From positions 1,426,001 through 1,490,000 of the forward strand of contig OZ218955.1 of the NCBI GenBank assembly GCA_965112735.1: 64,000 nucleotides of DNA, in the 5' to 3' direction. Made by a program: the position numbers and the translations under genes. This stretch comes from Phaeosaccion multiseriatum. Lineage: Eukaryota > Ochrophyta, other classes. The notes under the pieces are model-generated. The model was given only the letters and a program-made list of their open reading frames with translations, was not told the DNA's origin and searched no databases. Of this stretch, positions 40,958-49,569 are shown piece by piece; the first letter of the stretch is position 1; each line of letters opens with the position of its first letter.

Positions 40958-41130
40958 GGCATGAACAGATGCTGACAGAAGCCCGCCGAGCCGCCTCGGA
41001 GGAGCAGGAGGAGTACTTGTCTCGCTTCCGCCAGATGGAGAGCGCTGTGTTGCAGCACCAGCGCGCCCTCCTCACTGCGGTGCGCTCTGTGTCTGTCCAC
41101 AGTACAGGCAGCGGAGTGGGGGGGCGGTGA
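36037..41130 (+). CDS. NUF2: Kinetochore protein Nuf2 (NDC80 complex)
   Basis: Eleven exons: 36037-36126, 36238-36350, 36772-36806, 37506-37705, 37911-37999, 38213-38339, 38557-38677, 38835-38947, 39841-39978, 40590-40756 and 40959-41130, giving 454 residues, close to the usual Nuf2 length of about 450-465. The N-terminal calponin-homology-like domain is recognisable: FSFPLLKAKQILDCLQDLQI, a middle GLNVLNYAELHEGDSIPELA segment, then VNDFSQQDLTRPNKQRIRKL and SAVINFCKFREERL, the most conserved Nuf2 block. The rest is coiled coil (SLQTEAARLSKELEALKEQT, LQGQIVNSPVRIRREM, LHRLEEKVQHIRRQARVKAE). Nuf2 pairs with Ndc80 to attach kinetochores to microtubules. The last exon may read through to 41130 as modelled, or splice at 41128 to an acceptor near 41280 and end around 41310. 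Confidence 0.92.
37240..37395 (+). repeat. (CATA)n array in a NUF2 intron
   Basis: About 150 bp of CATA with CATG, CTTA and TATA variants, about 110 bp before the acceptor at 37505. The same intron holds three roughly 44-bp repeats (about 37010-37140) containing GTCGGACACTCTG and GGGTGGAGGGTAGAGGGACT. Confidence 0.9.
38948..39600 (+). repeat. 51-bp minisatellite starting at a NUF2 splice donor
   Basis: The donor GTGGGTGGGTGGTGGG opens a tract of GGTGTCAGGACAGA repeats. From about 39085 this becomes roughly ten copies of a 51-bp unit (GTAGGTGTGTGTATGTGTGT plus GCGTGTGTGTGGGTAGGTGG plus a GTGGGTAGTGG end). Because 51 is a multiple of three, long repeat-encoded frames appear on both strands; these are not genes. 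Confidence 0.92.
39979..40423 (+). repeat. 23-bp minisatellite starting at the next NUF2 splice donor
   Basis: Nineteen or so copies of GATACATACGGGTATATGGG plus TGT, with A/G variation at the centre. The first copy begins at the donor itself (exon ends CGGCAG, intron starts GTGTGATACATACGGG). The array is followed by a (CTC)n tract (about 40487-40570) before the acceptor at 40589. Confidence 0.95.
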
Positions 41131-41646
41131 GAGGAGGGGCTTGGGGTGGGTGGTGAGCAGTGGGGGGCCGCTGCGGTGGGCGCGGTCGACACGTTTGTGT
41201 ATGTATTTGTGTGGGTGTGAGTGTGTGGGTGTGTGGGTGTGTGGGTATGTGTCCATCCACTGCCATCCCTGTCTCACAGTCCTGACGCCCCCGAGTCTGT
41301 CCATCGTTGATTGGGGACACCTGCATGGGCCTCTGTGTGTTGACTTTCGTTGTGTTAGTGGAACACCACATCCGACAGTGTTAAACGCTCCCAATACTTG
41401 CTTCCACGCAATCGACAGGCTACAATTGTACATGTAAATAAATACTACGAAGTATATCCCTTTCGTTTTATTTTTGAGTGTTCTGTTACATGTGATTATA
41501 AAATTAATGACTATAATAAAAAAAAACCTGGGTGAGTACGGACGGACAGGCGAGGGAGAGGCCGGAAAGCTCCAAGCTCCCGGTCTCTCTCTCTATCTCT
41601 CTCTCTCTTGATCTCCCCCCCCCCCCTCTCTCTTTCTCTCTTGATC

Positions 41647-41687
<41 letters not shown>

Positions 41688-42164
41688 ATCTTCCCCCCTC
41701 TCTCTCTGTCTCTCTCTCTCTTGATCTTCCCCCCCCTCTCTCTATCTCTCTCTCTCTCTTGATCTTCCCCTCTCTCTCTCTTCTCTCGCTTGATCTTCCC
41801 CTCTCTCTCTCTCTTGATCTTCCCCCCCCCCCCCCCTCTCTCTCTCTCTCTCTCTGTCTCTATCTCTATCTCATTCCCCCTCTCTCTTTTATCTCTCATC
41901 CCCTCTCTCTCTCACTATCTCTGTGTGTCTCTATCGCACATTCCCTCTCTCTCTGTGTGTCTCCCTATCTCTCATTCCCTCTCTCTCTCTCCCTCTCTCT
42001 CTCTATCTCTAACTCTCATTCCCTCTCGCCGCGTAGACTTGGATCATCATGGCGGGGACTGTACTCTCCTACACCACATCTCGTACGACAGTACCACAGC
42101 GTTCCCCCCTATGACTTCTCATGCAGCCGCGCCGACCTCGTCTGACCCCTCCGCACAACAGCCG
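41131..42164. other. NUF2 3' flank and pyrimidine array
   Basis: Contains a possible alternative NUF2 terminal exon near 41281-41310, TAAATAAAT at about 41435-41443 as a candidate poly(A) signal, then (about 41580-42030) a CT array in which CTTGATCTTCCCC recurs at least six times. No gene is supported. Confidence 0.6.
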
Positions 42165-42848
42165 CTACAGTACAGCCGTTACATCTGTTACATCCCCCTC
42201 GTTGGGGCCGCTAGGGCGATTCCTCCACCGTCTCGTGCAGCTACCCTCCTCTGACTCTCTTACTCGCACGTGCCGATGCGGGTGAGAGAGAGGTGGAGGC
42301 GGGCCGCTTGCACGCGTGCACTGAACGATGATGATGATGATGACGTCCGATGGTGAAGGCATTGTTGCTCCTCCGCACCACTGCGCCGCCGCCACCCCCC
42401 CCCCCCTCCCCTGCTCCTGCTCCTGCCGTTGACACGCCCAAGCCGTAGCGTATCCATTTCCTCCAAACACCTGATCGCAACAGAAGCGCGCAGCGTCCGC
42501 GCCGCCGCCGCCCCCCCCGCCGCACTGCAGCTTGCCGAAGCTTGTGGATAGACTCCACCTCCTTGCGTCGTCCTGCAGTTGCTGCTGCTTCTGCTGCGAG
42601 TGGCGATGAGGAGGACTATAGTAGTGCAGGGCGTGGGCAGAAGGGAAGGCAGTCGCTGATGGGCTACTGATAGTTGGCGTGCTGGTGTAGTCGAGTCTCT
42701 TCCTCAGTCCGCCCCACTCGAGCTCCGCTCGCTGTTCATGCTCCTGCTCCTCACTTCTTTTGGCATTGGTGCTGTTGTTGCTACCGTTCTGCTCCCCGTA
42801 AAATCTGGCACAGCAGGTCATGGAGCCTTGACAGCAGTCGCACACCAT
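42165..42848 (-). CDS. Doubtful ORF, cysteine-containing N-terminus
   Basis: A 227-residue open frame starting MVCDCCQGSMTCCARFYGEQ. The start has closely spaced cysteines, but the remainder is Ser-, Gly- and Gln-rich and has no recognisable domain. It lies between two convergent genes and its composition could arise by chance in GC-rich DNA. It could be a small lineage-specific gene or an exon of one; there is no strong evidence either way. Confidence 0.25.
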   Translation of the reverse strand: MVCDCCQGSMTCCARFYGEQNGSNNSTNAKRSEEQEHEQRAELEWGGLRKRLDYTSTPTISSPSATAFPSAHALHYYSPPHRHSQQKQQQLQDDARRWSLSTSFGKLQCGGGGGGGADAARFCCDQVFGGNGYATAWACQRQEQEQGRGGGVAAAQWCGGATMPSPSDVIIIIIVQCTRASGPPPPLSHPHRHVRVRESEEGSCTRRWRNRPSGPNEGDVTDVTAVL

Positions 42849-43396
42849 ACGTACCCGACGTCAACACAGTTCCGGATGAACACTCTGATTCGCTTCCGCA
42901 GATGTTAGTCGTGGGGCGGAGCAAAACGGTTCACCTCTTTATGTGCCGCTCGAGGAACGCGCCCTTGTATATCCTTCTCCTGTGCTGTTATATATTCTGT
43001 GTGAGGTCTTGCTGATCTTGGTTCCTCCTCTCCTCCACTATTTGACTACCACCACTACCAACGCTACCAGGCAATCACAGGAGCCAACACATTAACTAGT
43101 CAGTGGGCTGTATGATCTGGCAATTGATCTTATCCGTCTTCAGAGTTTTTTTATTGAGTAAACGCACTGAACCCACAGTGTGACAATGCATGAGAGTTTC
43201 AGTTTGCGGCCAAAATGTAACGGCAAAGCTTTTTTTCCCCCTTTTCTTTTTCTTAAAGGGGCCTGTGCTAATCGATGCTAACCATGGGATCCCTTCTCTA
43301 ATGACCTCTCCTCCCTTCTCTTCTAACCCAGCCAGCAGTCACTCAGACACCTCCGCACTTTCAGTCCGTCATCTCTGACTACTGACTACTAGGCAC

Positions 43397-43547
43397 CTAG
43401 CTAGTCGACCCCTGACACGCTATCGCCCACTTTCTCGATAGCGCGCTATCGCGCTATCGGCCGGGGCGCCGGCGATAGCGGATAGCGACCCGGCTGGCGC
43501 CGGCGATAGCGGATAGCGGATAGCGTGTCAGGGGTCGAACCTAGCTA
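43397..43547. mobile_element. MITE-like palindromic element with CCCCTGACA termini
   Basis: The outer arms CTAGCTAG(GT)TCGACCCCTGACACGCTATC are inverted at both ends (43397-43425 and 43518-43547), apart from a 2-bp GT gap. The interior consists of GATAGCG/CGCTATC repeats and GGCGCCGGCG palindromes. There is no coding capacity. Structure resembles a miniature inverted-repeat element or a hairpin; transposition is inferred, and no target duplication can be shown because the arms themselves end in the palindrome CTAGCTAG. Confidence 0.6.
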
Positions 43548-46500
43548 GACTGCTGGCACTCTCCCGTGCATCGTCTCTAGGGCGGCCGACAAGCACACAC
43601 TCTGAAGCTGAGGCTCGAAGTGCTTCATACGTGTGGCCCGTCCACTCTTGCCCCGCCCAGCGCCGCCCATCACCGCCGGCCGCCGTCCTCCCCACCCCCC
43701 CCCCCCCCCCCCTCCTCCTCCTCCTCCTCCTCCTCCTCCTCCTCCTCCTCCTCCTCCTCCTCCTCCTCCTCCTCTTACTGGCATCCACCTACGCTTCAGA
43801 GCCTCCTTCTTCGCTACCGCTGCCCCCTCCTCCTCTCCCCCCCTCCCACCATCAGTAGCTCCTCCTCCTCCTCCTCCTCCTCCTCCTCCTCCTCCTCCTC
43901 TTCCTCCACCACCACCACCTTGGAAGATACGGTCCCTCTGATGCGGTCGAGTCGGCGTTCGTCCTCGGCAGACCCGCTCTGCTAATTTCCTCCGAAATTG
44001 CTCTGACTTGGCCAGATTCTCCTTCGCTGCCACTTGGAGCGCCGAAACCGTTCTGGCAATCTCTCGAGCGCTTGATGCGATTATGGAGGGTGGGAGCGGC
44101 TTCATACCCACGATAAGGTCCTATGTGTGTTTGCAGTTGTGTGTGTATGTATGAGGGCGTGCGCAGTTGTGTGTGTGTGTTGACATCAATGACGCGGGGA
44201 GCGTGAGGGGGTGAGGGGGTGGGTATGAGGGTAGATATTGGAGTTCTCAGGTCAAGGGCCGGGTCAGGGTCAGGGTCAGGGTCAGGGTCAGGGTCAGGGT
44301 CAGGGTCAGGGTCAGGGTCAAGGAAGGTCAAGGTCGGGGTCAGGGTGAGGGTCAGGGTGAGGGTGAGGGTCAGGGTCAGGGGTAGATCGGTCGCATGAAA
44401 CACACACACACACAACACAACCGCACACACACACACACACACACACACATACGCAAACACGCACACACATACACAACCGTACACACACACACACACACGC
44501 ACCTGCTGCGGTGCCCCTCCCGAGCGCAGCTCAGCCGCGTGAGCTCCCATCACACCCTGCACTAGGCCCTTCCTCCCTCGTATTGACTTGGTGAGAGAGG
44601 AGGAGAGGGCCGCAGGCCCCGCCCCCGATACTGCCTGAGACCCTTGTAACTGAGAGGCCTCGTTTGTTGCAGAAACAAGGTTGCTGGACTCCTCGTTCGT
44701 CCCTGAAGCTGTTGCTGCTGCCGCTGCTGTTGTTGGTCTGCTTGGGATAGGCCCACTTCCAGCAGGAGATCCCCCTCCTCCCCCCCCTCCTCCTGCACCA
44801 CTTGTTCCGAGGTGCTGCTGGCGAGCCCTGCTGTGGGTAGAACACAAAAGAGAAGACGAACAAGTATGCGAGTTGGTGATACTGGCACACATGAGGTACC
44901 GTGACGCACCCACCCACACCCACACCCACTCATCCACTCACACACCCACCCACCCACCCACACACCCACCCACCCACTTACACCCACCCACCTCCTCCTC
45001 GCCGGATAGCCGCCTCCCCTCCCTCTTGATCCGGCGGTGGCCCAGTAGCTAGGTCTTGTGGGTGCAGGGTCGAAAGCACTGCAGCGGTACAAGCGAGCAA
45101 GCTCAGCGTCCACGAGGGGGAGGTACTGCGCAGTTCCCTCCACAGCGATATGGCATACGAATCTTTGGGGTGGGGGGGTGAGGGAGGGGAGGGGAGTGGA
45201 GGGAGGGAGAGGGGGAAGGAGAGGGGGAGGGAGGGAGGAGGGAGGGAGGGAGGGAGGGAGGGGGAGTTATAGGCTATGACTCTGCCCAGCCCTGCTCCAT
45301 CTTGCCCTGCCCTGCCCAGACTCCTCTGCTGACTGACTGACTGACTGACTGACTAACTGACTGACTGACTAACTGACCTACTAACCTACAGAGAAGGTGC
45401 AGTGATTCGAAGAAGATGGCATCGAGCACCGTTGACTCAAAGTTGCTGCAGTACAGCAGCACACGCCCGTAGATGCTGCCCATCTGTGAAGCCGTTTCGT
45501 CAACATCAAGACAATACAGAAAAGAGGAACAGAGGGGTCAAGAGGGAGGGGTCAGGAGGGAGGGAGGGGGGTGTTGGTTGGCAGGCTGATTGGTGTGTTG
45601 GTAGGTTGGTTTGCCTCACCTCAGCAATAGCTCTACGCCGCTTCTCCAGTGAGAATTTCGAGGCCTCCTTCTCGAGGTCCTTCCTTTGCGCTCTATACTT
45701 TCGCAGCACGGCACTCTCACCCCCCTTACCGCCCCCCGCCGCCTCCTCCTCGTCCCTCGCCGAGGCAACGGAGGAGCTCCACTTCTTCTCGAACTGAAAG
45801 AAGCGCTTTTGCATCTCCGCCTTGCCAATGACGAGGAACATGTAAATGATGACGCTCTGCAACCAGTACTTGCACAAGTCGCTTTTTGCAAAGGCCAAGA
45901 GGGAAGGAGGCAGAGCTGCTCTCCCTTCCGCGGCAAGCTCTCGCATGACAAGGAGTGCTTCCGAGAGTCCGTCCTTCAAATTGAAAATCTAGATTGAGCG
46001 AGGATCGAGGAGGAGGAGGAGGAGGAGGAGGAGGAGGAGGAGGAGGAGGAGGAGGAGGAGGAGGAGGAGGAGGAGGAGGAGGAGGAGGAGGAAAATAGGC
46101 CAGCCAAAACAAGTAGAGCATTGGAGATTGCGTTACGATAGTGATGAGAAAGAGACAGAAGGAGGGATTGAGGGAGAGGGAGAGAGACAGGGAGAGGGAG
46201 AGAGGGAGAGGGAAAAAGACAGAGATACAGAGAGAAAACCAGAGAGGGAGCGAGAGAAAGGGGCGAGAGATAGAGAGAGGGAGAGAGAGGGAGAGAGAGG
46301 AGCGAGAGAGCGGAGAGAGAGCGAGGTAGAAAGAGTGAAGGAGTCAATGACCAAACCTGTCTGACGACACACCTTCCTTGGGCGCGTGCCCCCTCCCGCG
46401 AGGTCAGACGAGGACTCTCCTAGGCCACCTCCGCCTCCGCTGCTACCGCTGTCGTTGCCGCTGCTCCTAGTCGTTGAAAGATGGCGCTTCCCTCGCGAAA

Positions 46501-46678
46501 AGGTCGAGCCTGTCCTTGCCTTCCGAACCTCCGCGGTTCCTCCTGCGTCCCCGGACATGCAAACACATAGCCATGCAAAGCAGTTTAAGAAAGATGCGCC
46601 CGAAGACCTTCCCCCCCCCCCTCTCCTCTTACCAGTGGCAAGAGGTGAAGCAGAGTCGCCGTCATCGTCCAGCTCCAT
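43545..46678 (-). CDS. PPP1R36-like protein (tentative)
   Basis: Seven exons: 46633-46678, 46373-46542, 45620-45988, 45386-45483, 44992-45162, 44503-44830 and 43545-44120, giving 585 residues with frame kept throughout. It starts MELDDDGDSASPLATGGTAE. The core (about 80-265) is helical: LLAFAKSDLCKYWLQSVIIY, MFLVIGKAEMQKRFFQFEKK, MGSIYGRVLLYCSNFE, FFESLHLLCRFVCHIAVEG, and LVDAELARLYRCSAFDPAPT. The last block resembles the EVGRLLRS-x-FNPA region of the ciliary/testis protein PPP1R36, a regulatory subunit of protein phosphatase 1; this is pattern recognition only. Poly-Gly tracts fill the C-terminal part, with a further helix near VSALQVAAKENLAKSEQFRR. Its start is 151 bp from that of ANK-1 on the opposite strand, and its stop codon lies in the arm of the palindromic element. 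If truly PPP1R36, it suggests ciliated life stages. Confidence 0.62.
44255..44393. repeat. TCAGGG hexamer array
   Basis: About 12 head-to-tail GGGTCA/TCAGGG units (about 44260-44318), then GGGTGA and GGGTCA variants to 44383, in the last intron of the PPP1R36-like gene. The unit is one base away from the TTAGGG telomere repeat. Confidence 0.9.
46005..46335. repeat. (GGA)n and (GA)n arrays in an intron
   Basis: Pure GGA run (46009-46093) followed by a GAGA/GGGA array (46140-46330). Both are pyrimidine-rich on the transcribed strand and precede the acceptor of exon 45620-45988. Confidence 0.9.
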
Positions 46679-46829
46679 GTTGTTTTTCCCCCCCCCCCAA
46701 AAAAAAAAAGTAACTGTAAAAGAAACTGAAACTTTAACTTTGGCTGTCATCGTCCCTTCATCCATCCCTCCTCTTTCCTCCCCCAGCCCCCCCACCCCTT
46801 CCAAGGAGGGAGGAATAAGAATTGGGACC
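46679..46829. promoter_or_regulatory. Short bidirectional spacer between the PPP1R36-like gene and ANK-1
   Basis: Only 151 bp separate the two start codons. It contains C10A10 runs (about 46690-46708) and GAAACTGAAAC/TTTAACTTT motifs. Both promoters and both 5' UTRs must fit here, or their start sites overlap the partner transcript. Confidence 0.5.
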
Positions 46830-48486
46830 ATGCAGATCCCCGAGGTAAGAGTATTTGCCCCCCCCCCCTACTCTAGTCTTCCAGTCTCCTCTGGCCCTTG
46901 TCCCTCACCCCTTTCCCCCTCCATCCCTCGCTTGTGGGTTGCTCTTGTGCCAGGCTACCCGCCTTGACCGAGCCATCAGATGTGGCCAAAGTGTCCGGCA
47001 GGTGCAAAAGGCGGTGAGGGCCCTCGTCGCGAAGAACGGAGGAAGCAAGGCATGCCTGGACGAGCACCTGAGTGAGCAAGGATTTTCAGCCATGCATGCA
47101 GCCGTGGGACACAAGAGCGTTGACATTGTTGCGCTTTTGCTGCAAGAGGGAGCGTCGCCGAATGTGCGAGATGCGGAGGGCAGAACTGCGTTGATGAGTG
47201 CGAGTGGTCCTTTTTCAGATGCTGCTGTTGTACAACAGCTCCTCTCTGCTGGTGCTGAAATCAACTCAACAGGGAGCGACGGATATACGGCTCTCATGGG
47301 GGCGTCCAAGGGAGGGGCAGTTGAGATTGTGAACATGCTGCTCTCCAATGGTGCCGATGTAAGCTTGGCTTGCACTAATGGCCTGACGGCGTTGATCATT
47401 TCAGCAGAGGCGGGCCAGCATGAGGTGGTGCAGCAGCTTCTGTCGGCGGGTGCAGAGGTGGACTGTGTAGACGCGGAGGGACATACGGCTCTCCAAGACG
47501 CCTCATTTAACGGACTCGAAAGTGTAGTCCAGCAGCTGATTTCCGCCGGGGCGGAGGTCGAGAAGACAAGTCCCAAAGGCTTCACGGCCTTGTCCTGTGC
47601 CTGCATGAGCGGGCATCTTGCGGTGGTGCAGCTCTTGCTTTCGGCCCACGCTAACCCCAACAATCATGTTGATGGCAGAGATATTGAAGGCCACAGTCCG
47701 TTGGTGATGGCCGCCGAAAAAGGACACGACAGGGTCACACAGCTGCTGCTCACCTCTGGGGCAGATCCGAGTTTGGCCAGCTCAGAATACTATCCGCTTG
47801 CCGTAGCAAGCCAAAATGGTCATGGTCTTGTAGTGGATCAGCTCATTGCAGCCGGTGCCGGCCTCGAAAGCCGTAACGGTGGAAAGGGGATAACAGCGTT
47901 GATGGTGGCATCTGAGAGGGGGCATCGAAGTATTGTGCGAAAGCTGCTCAGGGCTGGTGCAGAGGTTAATGCGACTAATGGGTATGGAGGAGCGCTACAC
48001 GTGGCATCTCAGGAAGGCCATGCTCCTGTCGTGAAGGAACTCATCTCAGGAGGGGCCGATGTGGAGATGCTGAATACTCGTTACAGAGCCTCAGCTTTGC
48101 GCTTAGCTGCTGTGCATGGTCATGCGGCGGTGATCCGTGAGCTCCTGTCTGCTGGAGCTGATCCTGAAACTGAAACTGAAGTCGTAAGCTCTTTTGGGAC
48201 GCCCTTGTACAGTGCTGCACTCGCGGGCCACAGCGGGGCGGCCTTGGAGCTTCTCTCAGGAGGGGCCTCAGTGGAAAGGGCTCTGTCTCAGGCTCGAGGG
48301 CTCAACGATGCAGGCGCCTGTGTTCAGTGGCTTCTGGCCGCGAGCAGACAGCACTTTGCGTCACAAAGCGCGTTGGACCTGATGCGGGGCACTGACCGTC
48401 TCTTTGGCAAGGAAGGGAGGCTGAAGGTGTCGCAGAGAGAGGTGAGCTCTGAAGTGCTGCAGGAGGTGGCGGAGGAGATGGCATGA
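46830..48486 (+). CDS. Ankyrin-repeat protein ANK-1
   Basis: Two exons, 46830-46844 (MQIPE) and 46954-48486, phase 0, 515 residues. About twelve ankyrin repeats fill residues about 45-440, many with the consensus G-TAL--A---G---VV--LLSAGAEV, e.g. GFSAMHAAVGHKSVDIVALL, GYTALMGASKGGAVEIVNML and GITALMVASERGHRSIVRKL. The C-terminal 70 residues (ARGLNDAGACVQWLLAASRQ, LMRGTDRLFGKEGRLKV) are a non-repeat helical cap. There is no signal peptide or membrane segment, so it is probably a cytosolic or nuclear binding protein; its partner is unknown. It is the paralogue of ANK-2 (60808-62439): second exons have identical length (1,533 nt) and homology continues into the last intron bases and about 0.55 kb of 3' flank. 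Confidence 0.88.
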
Positions 48487-49040
48487 TAAGCTCGCCATCC
48501 CCCCCCCCCCCTGTTGGGAAGAACAGCGGGCGGTCTCTCGAGGTCGTCTCACACAGTCAGGCACAAGGAGGGGCGAGGAGAAGAGAGAAGGGTACCTTGC
48601 CTCACGCCTCAAGTCTCTCTCCTCGGAGGGCTCTGCCAAGAGGCAGAGGTGGGAGGAGGTGAGGGGGAGAAGGAGGAGTAGCGAGGCAGAAGAGACCCAT
48701 GTGACTTACCGGATAGGGGTCTGGGAGCGCCCGGCAGCTACCGCGACACCGGCACCGCCGCCGCACGCCATACGCCGCCGCGGAGGCTCTGAGCCACAGC
48801 CGTGACAGCCTTGGCGCCGGGCAAAGCAAGCCCCCCCTTCTTCTGTTGCCGCGTGGACTCCATCCACTGCCTTCTACTGGGGCGGGGGAATGCTCAGGAC
48901 CATGGGCTGTGCCTCACTGCCTCATGAGAGGAGCTGTCGACCCAGCGCCGTCGCGCCTTCCCACGAGCCGGCAACCGCCACCGCTGGCGAAGGGCAAGAA
49001 GGAGTCCGTGAAGGAGGAGGAGCTGGGGTAGGAGAGAGGG
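46922..49040 (+). repeat. Left arm of a 2.1-kb inverted duplication
   Basis: Homologous, in reverse orientation, to about 60255-62372. Begins in the ANK-1 intron (CCTCGCTTGTGGGTTG) and ends near GGAGGAGGAGCTGGGGTAGGAGAGA. Includes exon 2 and the 3' flank. Exact breakpoints need an alignment. Confidence 0.9.
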
Positions 49041-49569
49041 AGAGAATGCGTCAAAAACACAAGAGGGAGTCATGAGAGAGAGGGAGAGGGGGGTTCAGAA
49101 AGGCACCAGGAGAAGTCAGAGATGTTTACTCTTGATCCTATCCTACTTGGCAGTTACGCTTCTCTCAGTTTTGGGTTTGGGCATGTATGGCGCTGCTGTG
49201 GTGCAAAAGAGGAAGGATTGCAGACCTGCAGAGCTGCAGAGCATTTCTCGCTGTATCACCAACTAGGCTAGTGTGTAATAATCGTATCCGTGTTATTTTA
49301 TAACCCAAATTGATATTTGACTATAATTCATGACAAAATGAGGTACTTCATTCTATACACTCCAAAAGATGAAAGCTCCTAAAGATTGCTTCCTATGGTA
49401 CGATGAGCTTATCCTCAATCCTCGTTGCATTCAAGTCCTCTCCTCTCCTCTCCCCTCCTTCCCTTCCTAATCTCAAAACGTCAAGCCCCCAGCCCGACAA
49501 CACAGCCACACCTTCCCATTGACTCTCCCACCGCCCCTCCTACTCCTACTCCTACTCCTATAATTACTA
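48487..49569. other. 3' flank of ANK-1 and of the acyltransferase fusion gene
   Basis: The first 0.55 kb belongs to the inverted duplication and is nearly as well conserved as the coding part. It retains a splice-donor-like CCGGTAAGTCACATGGG on the minus strand near 48700-48716. From about 49060 the sequence is unique, AT-richer after 49265, and no gene is supported. Confidence 0.55.
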
